From: an uncultured Gemmataceae bacterium
Lineage (GTDB): Bacteria > Planctomycetota > Planctomycetia > Gemmatales > Gemmataceae
NCBI GenBank assembly: GCA_937922175.1
Contig: CAKZUU010000208.1
Location: 1-7,169 of the forward strand
Direction of reading: 5' to 3'
DNA length: 7,169 nucleotides
In this document: positions 1 through 6,908 of the stretch, piece after piece
Layout of the letters: every line of letters begins with the position of its first letter
Position numbering within the stretch: the first letter of the stretch is position 1
The notes under the pieces: generated by a model
Seen by the model: the letters and a program-made list of their open reading frames with translations, nothing else
The model's database searches: none
Told to the model about the DNA's origin: nothing
Translations under genes and position numbers: made by a program

Positions 1-3000
1 ACATGCCAAAGATCCTGGCCGGTGATGATGTCGTGAAGTCGGAGGCGTTTGTCGGAATTGGTACCATCATCGAAAATCAGCAGGCGCCGACCCAACTCCG
101 CGACTCGGCGGGAGGGTTGGTAGAGTTTGGCGAAATCGGGTATGGGAACAGCAACGCCGTCTAAAGCTCGAAGCACCTGAGTGCGGGTCGGCAGACCATC
201 CTGTCCTGTTTCAACGACGAAGATAAACTCGTCATCACCGAATAATCGGACAGGGGCGGCCGTCTCCCGTTGCCATAAAACCCGACCGGTCGCCGGTTCG
301 AGAGTCATCAAGCCTTGGCGAGCAGGCAAGCAGACATAGGAGGATTGCAGGCAGCCTGTCTGCCCGACCCGCAGGCGTGACCCGTCAGCGTAGGTTTGCC
401 AGAGCGCCCCGAAGGCATCGAACCGTTGATCGACGACGTTCCCCGGGATCGCTTTTCCCAATAAATTCAATTCCCAAAGCTTCCGCGGGTTTTTCTCGTC
501 ACCGAAATCCCACATGTAGACCATATTTTGCATCGTCAACATGAAGAGATGGCCCTTCACCTGGGCCATCCGGGACGTTGTCGATTGGCCTAACGTCGCC
601 ATCGAGAAATTGCCTTGGCTGGCGATGAACGGATTGGGTTGCAGGTTCGGGAACGTGTAGCGGGTCGTGCCACTGGTTTTTTCGACGACGCGCATCCGCC
701 ACAACCCGTTCCCCGCATTGTTTTGCGTGTCGATGACGATCTGGTGATGCTGAAAGAAGGGCAACAACTCGCCGTCCAGGTCCAAGGTCAGGAAGGCAGA
801 GACGGGCGAACGCGGGGGGCCATTGATGACCTCACCCCGAAGACGTTCCGTGCCCCACAACGGGACACTGGTTTCCAGGTAAGGCAAGAATCGCTTGTCG
901 GTGGTGAGTTCGTCGAAGATGTCGGCACCAGTGCGGCCATCGGGTAATTTCACGTCTTTGAAATCGGTCCCCAAGCTGCGATACAGAACGATCGCATCAC
1001 GAATCAGCCCTTTTTTGACCAAAAGTCGCGCCAGGATTTCTGTCGCTTGGGCAGCCAGAACGGGGTCGTCTCGTCGCTGTCTCAAGGCCAGCAGATCGAG
1101 TTCGGCCAGCCGCTGATCATCGGCCGACCCGCTTCCCACCAGACGCTCGGCCAGTGTCAGTCGGGCGAGAGGTCCAATGGCGCCGAAATTCCCGTGCCAG
1201 CGGACGAACTCTTTCATCTCATCGAGTTGGTCCCGAGCGCGAATGTCGCGCCATTGAGCGGCCAGTCGATCGTCGATGGGCTGGCGCGATTCGGGCGGGG
1301 CTTTTTCGAGCATAGCGGCAATGCGACCGCGGGCCCAGACATCGGGCCGAGCCAACGTTCCCGGTTCGTCGATCGAGGGAACTAATTCGCGTCCCTGATT
1401 CAAACGAGCGAATTCGAGGTAAGCATCGAACGCATCGACCAGTCGGCCTTGGGCCTCACGCCCCTTGCCCAACAGGCATAGGAACGTCGACTGTCGCTTG
1501 ATTCTCTCTTCCCCGACCACTTCGTTGAAGCACAGGTCGCGATACAGTTCCAGATGATGTTCGGCTTTCGCGAAGTTGATTTGGAGCAATTCGGTGAGTG
1601 CTTCGTAGAGCTTGCTTCGAGCATTGGCCCGAGTATCGGGGTCGGGATGAAATTCCAAGGCGCGTTTGAGGTCGGCGACGGCCGAGTCATACTCGCCCTT
1701 GTCCAAGTGCAACTCGCCGCGGTCGGTTAAGCCACGGGGATCGTTTGGATTCCGCTGGAGGCGCTCGTTCATCTCAGCGAGCTTGACGTGAAGTTGCGGG
1801 TAGGCGGCGACCTGCCAAATGCTCTGCGAGATGACCTCGCCATCGACGAAAATGAGATTACCCGGGATTTCCTTCCGCCGCGACTTGGTGGCATGAGCGG
1901 TCCCCGTGTCGATGTCGATTTCGACGATCGCGGGGTCGGGGTTGTCCACGCCATGCCGACACGGCAGGTAATATTTACCTCCACTGGCAACCCCTTGGCC
2001 GGAGGGCATGCCGATGGGGCGGGGGCGTTCCCACGCGGGGGTGCCGTCCGCGAAATTCAATGCCCGAACCGAGTCTTTACTGACAATGAGGACCTTTCCG
2101 TTATAAACGCCGGCCAGAAAGAGGTCTCCCGTTTGCCGGGCCACACTCCACAGCCGATTCCCATCGCGCAGGCTCAAGCAGATAATCGCTTGCCCATCAG
2201 GGGCCGTGAAGACGACTCGGCCATTCACAATAGCCGGCGGGGTCGGATACCAACGATCGCCACCTGCCGCCTGCGACGCAAAATCGCGAGCGACGATTCG
2301 ACCTCTTCGAATGACTGCCGCTGGCACCGCCCCCGGCGATGGCCCGGCATTCTCCACCTGACCGGTGCGGTAGGAGTAGGCCCACGATAGACTTTGATTC
2401 AGCAAATTGACGGCGATGATCGCGCCCGCGTTCGTGGGGCAAACCAAGATCCCATCTTGATAGGCCAGATAGCACGGTTGGGTCCGCCTCAGGGAATCTT
2501 GAATCAATCGCGTGTTTGCCATCCCCAGAGGCTGACGCCAAACCAGTTCCGGCCCCTGCAACTGTTGCTTGGCCAATTTGCACGGCCCGAGTCGTTGCGG
2601 GTCGATGCAGCATAGTTGAATCTCGCCGTTCTGCTCAACCAACACATAGAGTCGTCCCCCTACCGGCAGCGGCGGTCCGAGGAAAAAGGCGTCCATCAAT
2701 TCGTCGGCCGCGTTGACAAATCCTCGTGGATCGGGCAAATCCTTGGTCGGGACAAAAGGTTTCACCGGCTCGTCGGGCTTGGGAATCGGCTTCCCGGTGT
2801 TCGGGTCAATCTCGACCTCGGTGCCATCTGCCTGTGTCTGCAGCATGCGAACTGGGCCACCCGCTTCGACAACCCGCCGAATCGAACCGGGAGGGTTGAT
2901 GACAGGAATCTTCCCCCCCGCTTTCCGCTCGCCAATTTCCCATTTGAGCAACCCCGTATCCATTTCGACCGCCATCAGCGAGTTGTACAGCACCTGATCC

Positions 3001-4454
3001 GTGAACGGACCAAATTGGGGCGCGACCCCGGCTTGGAAGCCCCAAGCCGTCATTTGCGGGTGAGGCGGCAAGGCCAGATCGTCGACGTAGTAGACGTATT
3101 TGTTGTCGTGGCTGAGGGTGCCGACCGCCTGATTCTCAAAAAGGATGCCCGGGATCGAATTGACCCCCGGGTTGACCACGCCGTAAAACTGCCCCCACCA
3201 ACCTTCGACCGTCCCACGACTTCCACCTTGCGCGTCGGACCCCATCGCATGGAGAGAACCGCGCAGCGGTTGCGACCAGGCTAATTCGCCGGCCTTGAGT
3301 CCGGAGGATGGTTCATCGCGCAGCGTGAAAGCGTACACGCCGTCGTAGGTGCGGAAAATGACGCGATTGTTGCCCGCGATCGGGAAAAATCCCGGAAGCA
3401 TCGGCCTTTTCGGTCCGGGCAGTTTCTCGATCAGCTCGGTCGCATTCCGAACTTTCTCCTGCACCCATTCGGCCGTTTTGCTCCACAGGGGGTTGTCGGT
3501 ATCCCGCGCCCGTTCGGGATCGGGGACGAACATCGAGACACGCCATGTCGATTCAAAGAAAGGGGTCCCGCCCATTCCCAAGGCGGTGCGTGACGCATCG
3601 CCCCGCACCATCGGCCAGCCGACCAGAGAGCGAGCGCCGACGGCGGCATCGCGATCCAACTCGGCACGAAGTTGTTCCACGGGATAAGTCGGCCCACGAC
3701 TGCCGAACCGGACGCCTTTGTCCCCCACCAGATCCACGAGTTGCCGCCAGTATTTCTCGGCCATGGCCGTGTCACCGAAGCGGCGATGGGCCAAGGCCGC
3801 TTTGAACAGCGTCGGGGCCAACAAATCTTGTTTCACTTCCGGTTTTTCGTGCTCGAGAAGGTCCAAAAGTTCTTGGAATTTGCCACTGGCAAGCTGGTAA
3901 TTGCCGCGGTCGAGAAAGTAATTTCCCAACAATCGAACCGCACGGGCTCCCGCTTCGGTGTGCCGGTATTTCAACGCCACCTGCGACAGGATGGCGGGGT
4001 CGTTTTTGTCGATCCCCTCTTGCAGCAACGCCAAGGCTCGTTGGCCGTATTTCTGCCGATAGGTCTCCAACCCATCCGGGGGCAAATTTCCAATCAATCG
4101 ATTGGCTTCGATCCGAATCGAGATGCGGCTGATGTAACTCTTCCCCGCCTCATCCTTCCGCACCACCTCGAAAAAACTATCCTCGGGCTTCTCCAGCAAA
4201 TACTGCAACGACCGCGCGACGATGTCCCAGTCCTTCTTCTCGACATAATCCTTGACGGCCGCGATGATGGCCGTCGCCTCGCGATCCTTCGGAATCGTCA
4301 ACCCCTCCAGACCCGAGGAGTCCAGGGGCAAACCGTCGCCGTCGACGACAATGACCCGTTGCTGCCCCGCCCCATCGCCCTGCCACAGCACGATGGCCAG
4401 CGCGGAGACCAACAAGGCCCCAACGACACCAAACCGACGACGAGTCGAGGCCAT
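1..4454 (-). CDS. Giant exported TPR / PQQ-like beta-propeller hybrid protein (partial, C-terminus beyond the window)
   Basis: The minus frame starting at ATG 4454 is open to the window edge: I checked every in-frame codon and found no stop, giving at least 1484 residues. GGGGAG lies 9 nt upstream of the ATG, and an in-frame stop sits at 4494-4496. Residues 1-24 have an RRR n-region (TRRRFGV, resembling a Tat motif) followed by a hydrophobic stretch, so the protein is probably exported or membrane-anchored. Residues about 160-250 are TPR-like helices. About 277-835 hold PQQ/BamB-like blades: WPMVRGD near 278, YDGVYAF 370-376, VEMDTGLLKWE near 496, GGRLYVLVEQ from 599, AYQDGILV from 664, WYPTPPAIVNGRVVF from 735, and a blade at 782-808. 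A clear TPR follows at about 897-935 (NPNDPRGL, then RGELHLDKGEYDSAV), with more alpha-solenoid to about 1200. A second propeller begins near 1300 (GHLFMLTMQ) and continues off the window. The likely role is an envelope scaffold or binding protein. No enzyme active site or CxxCH heme motif is visible, and ligand and partners are unknown. Confidence 0.9.
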   Translation of the reverse strand, partial: MASTRRRFGVVGALLVSALAIVLWQGDGAGQQRVIVVDGDGLPLDSSGLEGLTIPKDREATAIIAAVKDYVEKKDWDIVARSLQYLLEKPEDSFFEVVRKDEAGKSYISRISIRIEANRLIGNLPPDGLETYRQKYGQRALALLQEGIDKNDPAILSQVALKYRHTEAGARAVRLLGNYFLDRGNYQLASGKFQELLDLLEHEKPEVKQDLLAPTLFKAALAHRRFGDTAMAEKYWRQLVDLVGDKGVRFGSRGPTYPVEQLRAELDRDAAVGARSLVGWPMVRGDASRTALGMGGTPFFESTWRVSMFVPDPERARDTDNPLWSKTAEWVQEKVRNATELIEKLPGPKRPMLPGFFPIAGNNRVIFRTYDGVYAFTLRDEPSSGLKAGELAWSQPLRGSLHAMGSDAQGGSRGTVEGWWGQFYGVVNPGVNSIPGILFENQAVGTLSHDNKYVYYVDDLALPPHPQMTAWGFQAGVAPQFGPFTDQVLYNSLMAVEMDTGLLKWEIGERKAGGKIPVINPPGSIRRVVEAGGPVRMLQTQADGTEVEIDPNTGKPIPKPDEPVKPFVPTKDLPDPRGFVNAADELMDAFFLGPPLPVGGRLYVLVEQNGEIQLCCIDPQRLGPCKLAKQQLQGPELVWRQPLGMANTRLIQDSLRRTQPCYLAYQDGILVCPTNAGAIIAVNLLNQSLSWAYSYRTGQVENAGPSPGAVPAAVIRRGRIVARDFASQAAGGDRWYPTPPAIVNGRVVFTAPDGQAIICLSLRDGNRLWSVARQTGDLFLAGVYNGKVLIVSKDSVRALNFADGTPAWERPRPIGMPSGQGVASGGKYYLPCRHGVDNPDPAIVEIDIDTGTAHATKSRRKEIPGNLIFVDGEVISQSIWQVAAYPQLHVKLAEMNERLQRNPNDPRGLTDRGELHLDKGEYDSAVADLKRALEFHPDPDTRANARSKLYEALTELLQINFAKAEHHLELYRDLCFNEVVGEERIKRQSTFLCLLGKGREAQGRLVDAFDAYLEFARLNQGRELVPSIDEPGTLARPDVWARGRIAAMLEKAPPESRQPIDDRLAAQWRDIRARDQLDEMKEFVRWHGNFGAIGPLARLTLAERLVGSGSADDQRLAELDLLALRQRRDDPVLAAQATEILARLLVKKGLIRDAIVLYRSLGTDFKDVKLPDGRTGADIFDELTTDKRFLPYLETSVPLWGTERLRGEVINGPPRSPVSAFLTLDLDGELLPFFQHHQIVIDTQNNAGNGLWRMRVVEKTSGTTRYTFPNLQPNPFIASQGNFSMATLGQSTTSRMAQVKGHLFMLTMQNMVYMWDFGDEKNPRKLWELNLLGKAIPGNVVDQRFDAFGALWQTYADGSRLRVGQTGCLQSSYVCLPARQGLMTLEPATGRVLWQRETAAPVRLFGDDEFIFVVETGQDGLPTRTQVLRALDGVAVPIPDFAKLYQPSRRVAELGRRLLIFDDGTNSDKRLRLHDIITGQDLWH
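4380..4454 (-). other. Tat-like signal peptide or N-terminal membrane anchor of the giant propeller protein
   Basis: This stretch encodes residues 1-25 of the giant protein. Residues 4-10 read TRRRFGV, which fits the start of the twin-arginine consensus (S/T)RRxF. They are followed by the uncharged hydrophobic run GVVGALLVSALAIVLW (9-24) and then a polar QGDGAGQQ stretch. No strong AxA cleavage site is visible, so it could be a cleaved Tat or Sec signal or an uncleaved anchor. Export is an inference; it suits a beta-propeller protein, a fold common in the bacterial periplasm. Confidence 0.6.
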
Positions 4455-4463
4455 GACACGATT

Positions 4464-4469
4464 CTCCCC
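4464..4469 (-). promoter_or_regulatory. Ribosome binding site of the giant propeller gene
   Basis: On the minus strand GGGGAG lies 9 nt before ATG 4454. It favours this ATG over an in-frame GTG at 4481, which has no comparable purine-rich site and would add nine residues ahead of the signal-like N-terminus. Confidence 0.7.
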
Positions 4470-4611
4470 GAATTGACGCACTTCTTCCGCCCCTCACTGT
4501 GTTCTATTGTCGCAGTTTCCGTTCCGGCTCTCAACCGGATTCCCCCTTTCTCGTCGCTCTCCTGTACCGACGAGGAACCACCCCGCTCCATAACATACTC
4601 CTCACCACCAG

Positions 4612-4642
4612 GGACCCCGGAGCTGTCCCTTGGCAAGGGTCC
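4612..4642. repeat. Overlapping inverted repeats, mutually exclusive stems
   Basis: GGACCC at 4612-4617 is the reverse complement of GGGTCC at 4637-4642. Inside this, CCCTT (4627-4631) and AAGGG (4635-4639) form a 5-bp stem with a 3-nt loop. GGG at 4637-4639 is shared, so the two stems cannot form together. They lie about 100-130 nt before the radical SAM start. Both stems are short and could arise by chance in GC-rich DNA; there is no terminator-like T tract. Confidence 0.3.
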
Positions 4643-4736
4643 GCGGGTCGATCAAGTTCGGCTTCGATGGGTGGCAATCAACCCCGTCGCGTCCGTTCGT
4701 CGATCGCCTCGGGTTCTACCCCCTTTCCCGGACGAT

Positions 4737-4740
4737 GGAA
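4737..4740 (+). promoter_or_regulatory. Weak ribosome binding site of the radical SAM gene
   Basis: GGAA ends 4 nt before ATG 4745. It is weak but is the only purine-rich match near a candidate start: the in-frame ATG at 4667 and GTG at 4778 have none. Starting at 4745 leaves 34 residues before the first cluster cysteine, a normal distance for radical SAM enzymes. Confidence 0.45.
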
Positions 4741-4744
4741 CCTC

Positions 4745-5854
4745 ATGCGCCGACCACGCGATCCGGATTGCCCGACCGTGACGAAAACGTTCCCCACCGG
4801 AAGGGGCTTCCACCCGAATTATCTCGCCTTTTCTGGCACCTACCAGTGCAACTTGACCTGCCGTCACTGCTGCGTGCCAATTGAGTGGACCGATCGGCTG
4901 TCCATCCCGGTGGCCACCCGCTTCCTGAAAGATGCCGCAGCTTGGGGCATCGAGGTGATCGGGTTTACCGGCGGAGAGCCGTTCTTATACCCCGAGTTTC
5001 TCCTGGCACTGACCGCCGAAGCGGCCCAGCAGCGACTTCGCTTCGACAAAATCATGACCAATGGGGTCTGGTTCGAGAACGAAGAGTCACTGACCTCTCT
5101 CCTGACCAAACTGCGCGAGGCCGGATTCACCGGTAAACTGGGGTTGAGCGTGGATAAGTTTCACGGTCGGCACACGCATCGATTGGCCGTCTTCTGCCGA
5201 ACCGCTCGTTCCATTTTCCATCGCGACAACATCATTTCGATTTCGTATGCCAGCCCATCCCCCCGCGACGGTTTGGCCCGCGTCCAGGAGCTCGCCGACG
5301 CCTTGGGCGCCGTCATCGACTGGTCGCCATTGTTGCAGCGCTTTCTCATGGTCTCCCCGGAGTTCACGATCACGCTGAACTGGAATCACTTGGCCCCTGT
5401 GGAGCGAGCGGAGAAACTGGGAGGAAGCTGGGGCGGCATCTGGTTTGAGGAAGATTATTGCGAAGGTCCCGGCCAGGCGTTGATCGTGACCCCTCGAGGC
5501 GAGGTCAAGCCGTGCTGCGGCTTCGCGTCCGATTTGGATCAACTCACGATCGGCAACATCTATTCCGATTCGCTGCAACAGATCATCGACCGTGCCCGAC
5601 GGCATCCGTATGTCGGTCGCCTGTTTCGAGACGGCCTGACCGCATTTCGCGACGAAATCCTCGCCCGTGCCCCGCAAGCACTCCCGGGGGCCACAAGCAA
5701 TCATTGTTTTTTCTGTTGGTACATTTTAACTCGCGGTCTGGTGCCAGGACTGCCCGGAGGCGGAGGCCAGGTCGGAAATTGGACCGGGACCCGAACGAAC
5801 ATCGCCGACGAGTTGATCTCGCTGGGGCTGCCCGCTCCTCGGCGTCCGAGCTGA
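4745..5854 (+). CDS. Radical SAM enzyme with probable C-terminal auxiliary Fe-S cluster (SPASM/twitch-like)
   Basis: From ATG 4745 this encodes 369 residues. The radical SAM signature CNLTCRHC supplies Cys35, Cys39 and Cys42 (CxxxCxxC), which in this superfamily bind the [4Fe-4S] cluster that cleaves S-adenosylmethionine. GGEP at 76-79 in GFTGGEPFLYP is the SAM-binding motif, and LGLSVDKFHG is a later core strand. The C-terminal third has further cysteines: Cys239 (DYCEGPG), Cys257/258 (KPCCG) and Cys321/324 (HCFFC). This spacing suggests a SPASM- or twitch-type auxiliary cluster, and the segment GQALIVTPRGEVKPCCG followed by IGNIYSDSLQQII resembles SPASM-containing proteins. Such enzymes often modify peptides or proteins, but no precursor peptide gene is seen nearby and the substrate is unknown. 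There is no signal peptide, so it is probably cytosolic. The gene is convergent with the transketolase gene downstream. Family assignment is firm; the reaction is not. Confidence 0.92.
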   Translation: MRRPRDPDCPTVTKTFPTGRGFHPNYLAFSGTYQCNLTCRHCCVPIEWTDRLSIPVATRFLKDAAAWGIEVIGFTGGEPFLYPEFLLALTAEAAQQRLRFDKIMTNGVWFENEESLTSLLTKLREAGFTGKLGLSVDKFHGRHTHRLAVFCRTARSIFHRDNIISISYASPSPRDGLARVQELADALGAVIDWSPLLQRFLMVSPEFTITLNWNHLAPVERAEKLGGSWGGIWFEEDYCEGPGQALIVTPRGEVKPCCGFASDLDQLTIGNIYSDSLQQIIDRARRHPYVGRLFRDGLTAFRDEILARAPQALPGATSNHCFFCWYILTRGLVPGLPGGGGQVGNWTGTRTNIADELISLGLPAPRRPS

Positions 5855-5862
5855 GAGGTGAG

Positions 5863-6822
5863 CTACCGCTCCGCGACTGCCGATCGCCCCACGAGATCCC
5901 GAACCGCACGCACGATGTTCCGAGCGGTCAGCCCGTATTTTTCGAGTAATTCGTCGGGCGTCCCGGATTCCGCGAATGTGTCGCCGAGATTCACGAACCG
6001 CATGGGAACCGGATGCTGACGAGCCACCGACATCGCGACGACGCTGCCCAGTCCACCATGAGCCAAATGCTCCTCGGCGACGACGATTCGGCCGGTCTCC
6101 CGGGCGGCCGCCAACACCGCAGCATCGTCGCAGGGCTTGACGGTGTGCATGTCGAGGACTCTCGCGGCGATTCCCTCCTCGGCGAGCGCCTCGCCAGCAT
6201 CCACGGCGGCCGACACCATCAACCCATTCGCGATGATGGTGACATCGCTTCCAGCACGCAATTGGATCGCTTTGCCGAGTTGGAAGTTGACATCCCCGTC
6301 GTAAAGAACGGGAACATTTGGCCGACCGGCACGGAGGAACGCTGGCGTTACCGTGGCCCCGAGCGCGTGCACCGCTTTCTGTGTGGTGACTTCATCCGCA
6401 GGGACGACGACCGTGAAGTTCGGCAGGCTGCAAGCCAAAGCGACGTCCTCGATCCCCATTTGCGAGGGGCCGTCCTCGCCAATGCTGATACCGGCGTGGG
6501 TTCCGACGACTTTGACATTCATGCAGGGGAAAGCCACCGACATTCGCAGCTGGTCGAATGCGTTCGACATCACAAAGGTGGCAAAACTGGCGATCCATAC
6601 CTGCTTGCCACTCCCCGCCAGTCCGGCGGCGACTCCCACCATGTTCGCTTCGGCGATGCCGACATTGAAAAATCGCTGAGGGAACTTTTTGGCAAAATGC
6701 TCTGTCCGGGTCGAATTGTGCACGTCGGCATCGACCACCACCACGTCGTTCCGTGACTCGCCCAATTGAGCGAGAGCCAACCCGAACGCTTCCCGCGTCG
6801 ATTTGCCGAGCCTGCGACTCAT
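5863..6822 (-). CDS. Transketolase, C-terminal subunit (split transketolase)
   Basis: This encodes 319 residues covering the Pyr and C-terminal domains of a transketolase, the usual size of this subunit in split enzymes. With the N-terminal subunit it should form the ThDP- and metal-dependent enzyme that moves two-carbon ketol units between sugar phosphates in the cytosolic non-oxidative pentose phosphate pathway. Visible motifs are FFNVGIAEANM with the catalytic Glu at about residue 58 (it activates the ThDP aminopyrimidine), SFATFVMSNAFDQLRM at 79-94, and THAGISIGEDGPSQM at 108-122. The C-terminal domain has VLDMHTVKP and VVAEEHLAHGGLG. Residue 121 is Gln where yeast and E. coli enzymes have His, as in human transketolase. 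ATG 6822 was chosen because a GGAGGGGG site lies just upstream and the protein then begins like its family (MSRRLGKSTREAFG). An upstream in-frame ATG at 6909, overlapping the stop of the preceding gene, would add 29 low-complexity residues. A DXS-like or dehydrogenase E1-beta role is less likely given the adjacent N-subunit. Confidence 0.93.
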   Translation of the reverse strand: MSRRLGKSTREAFGLALAQLGESRNDVVVVDADVHNSTRTEHFAKKFPQRFFNVGIAEANMVGVAAGLAGSGKQVWIASFATFVMSNAFDQLRMSVAFPCMNVKVVGTHAGISIGEDGPSQMGIEDVALACSLPNFTVVVPADEVTTQKAVHALGATVTPAFLRAGRPNVPVLYDGDVNFQLGKAIQLRAGSDVTIIANGLMVSAAVDAGEALAEEGIAARVLDMHTVKPCDDAAVLAAARETGRIVVAEEHLAHGGLGSVVAMSVARQHPVPMRFVNLGDTFAESGTPDELLEKYGLTARNIVRAVRDLVGRSAVAER

Positions 6823-6823
6823 A

Positions 6824-6831
6824 CCCCCTCC
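6824..6831 (-). promoter_or_regulatory. Strong ribosome binding site deciding the transketolase C-subunit start
   Basis: On the minus strand GGAGGGGG ends one base before ATG 6822; its GGAGG core (6831-6827) is 4 nt from the start. Spacing is slightly short, but the match is the strongest Shine-Dalgarno sequence in the window and supports this ATG over the one at 6909. Confidence 0.7.
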
Positions 6832-6874
6832 GCGTGTTCGATTCGCGAGTGATCCGCGAGCTATTGGGATGATT

Positions 6875-6897
6875 GGCGGACCTCGTCTCGGTCCGCC
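6875..6897 (-). repeat. Perfect hairpin between the transketolase subunit genes
   Basis: GGCGGACC (6875-6882) and GGTCCGCC (6890-6897) are exact reverse complements: an 8-bp, mostly G-C stem with a 7-nt loop. On the minus strand it starts 12 bases after the N-subunit stop. It is followed by AATCATCCC rather than a T run, so it is not a classical intrinsic terminator. It could protect the upstream mRNA's 3' end, cause partial termination, or be inert. Confidence 0.6.
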
Positions 6898-6908
6898 GTC
6901 CTTCGCCA

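Larger units (their letters stand above)
4455..4744. other. Divergent intergenic region between the propeller gene and the radical SAM gene
   Basis: This 290-base region separates two divergent genes and should contain the promoters of both. The radical SAM frame stays open back to about 4499, but that extension is rich in Arg, Ser and Pro, resembles no domain I know and has no good ribosome binding site, so I treat it as non-coding. TTGACG occurs at 4473-4478 on the plus strand, and TATGTT on the minus strand at 4597-4592. Neither has a correctly spaced partner element, so no promoter is called. Two small overlapping inverted repeats lie at 4612-4642. I saw no riboswitch or small RNA that I could name. 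Confidence 0.6.
6823..6908 (-). other. Intercistronic spacer between the two transketolase subunit genes
   Basis: These 86 bases separate the stop of the N-subunit gene (6909-6911) from the ATG of the C-subunit gene (6822). In the direction of transcription they carry a perfect 8-bp hairpin, then two copies of CTCGCG 11 bases apart, then the ribosome binding site. The two genes are probably one transcript; the spacer is longer than typical in a tightly coupled operon. Confidence 0.6.

Noticed and set aside
1788..3284. Further plus-strand open frames of 200 and 222 codons opposite the propeller gene
   Set aside because: They read through the complement of the blades, are rich in Arg, Pro and Asp without any domain pattern, and lack ribosome binding sites.
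4473..4508. TTGACG followed by an AT-richer TCTATT as a plus-strand promoter
   Set aside because: The gap is 24 bases, too long for a sigma-70 promoter, and planctomycete promoter consensus is not well enough known to call it.
4455..4744. A small precursor-peptide gene upstream of the radical SAM gene
   Set aside because: No short frame with a ribosome binding site and a Cys-, Gly- or leader-like composition was found; frames there are open by chance or overlap the enzyme gene out of frame.
3672..4781. A 369-codon plus-strand open frame opposite the N-terminal part of the giant propeller gene
   Set aside because: It is antisense to a well-supported gene with clear TPR and propeller motifs, shows no recognisable domain, and runs into the radical SAM start region. 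Long antisense frames are expected in GC-rich genes.
6013..6756. A 247-codon plus-strand frame opposite the transketolase C-subunit
   Set aside because: The minus strand encodes a clear transketolase across the same bases; the plus frame has no recognisable motif.
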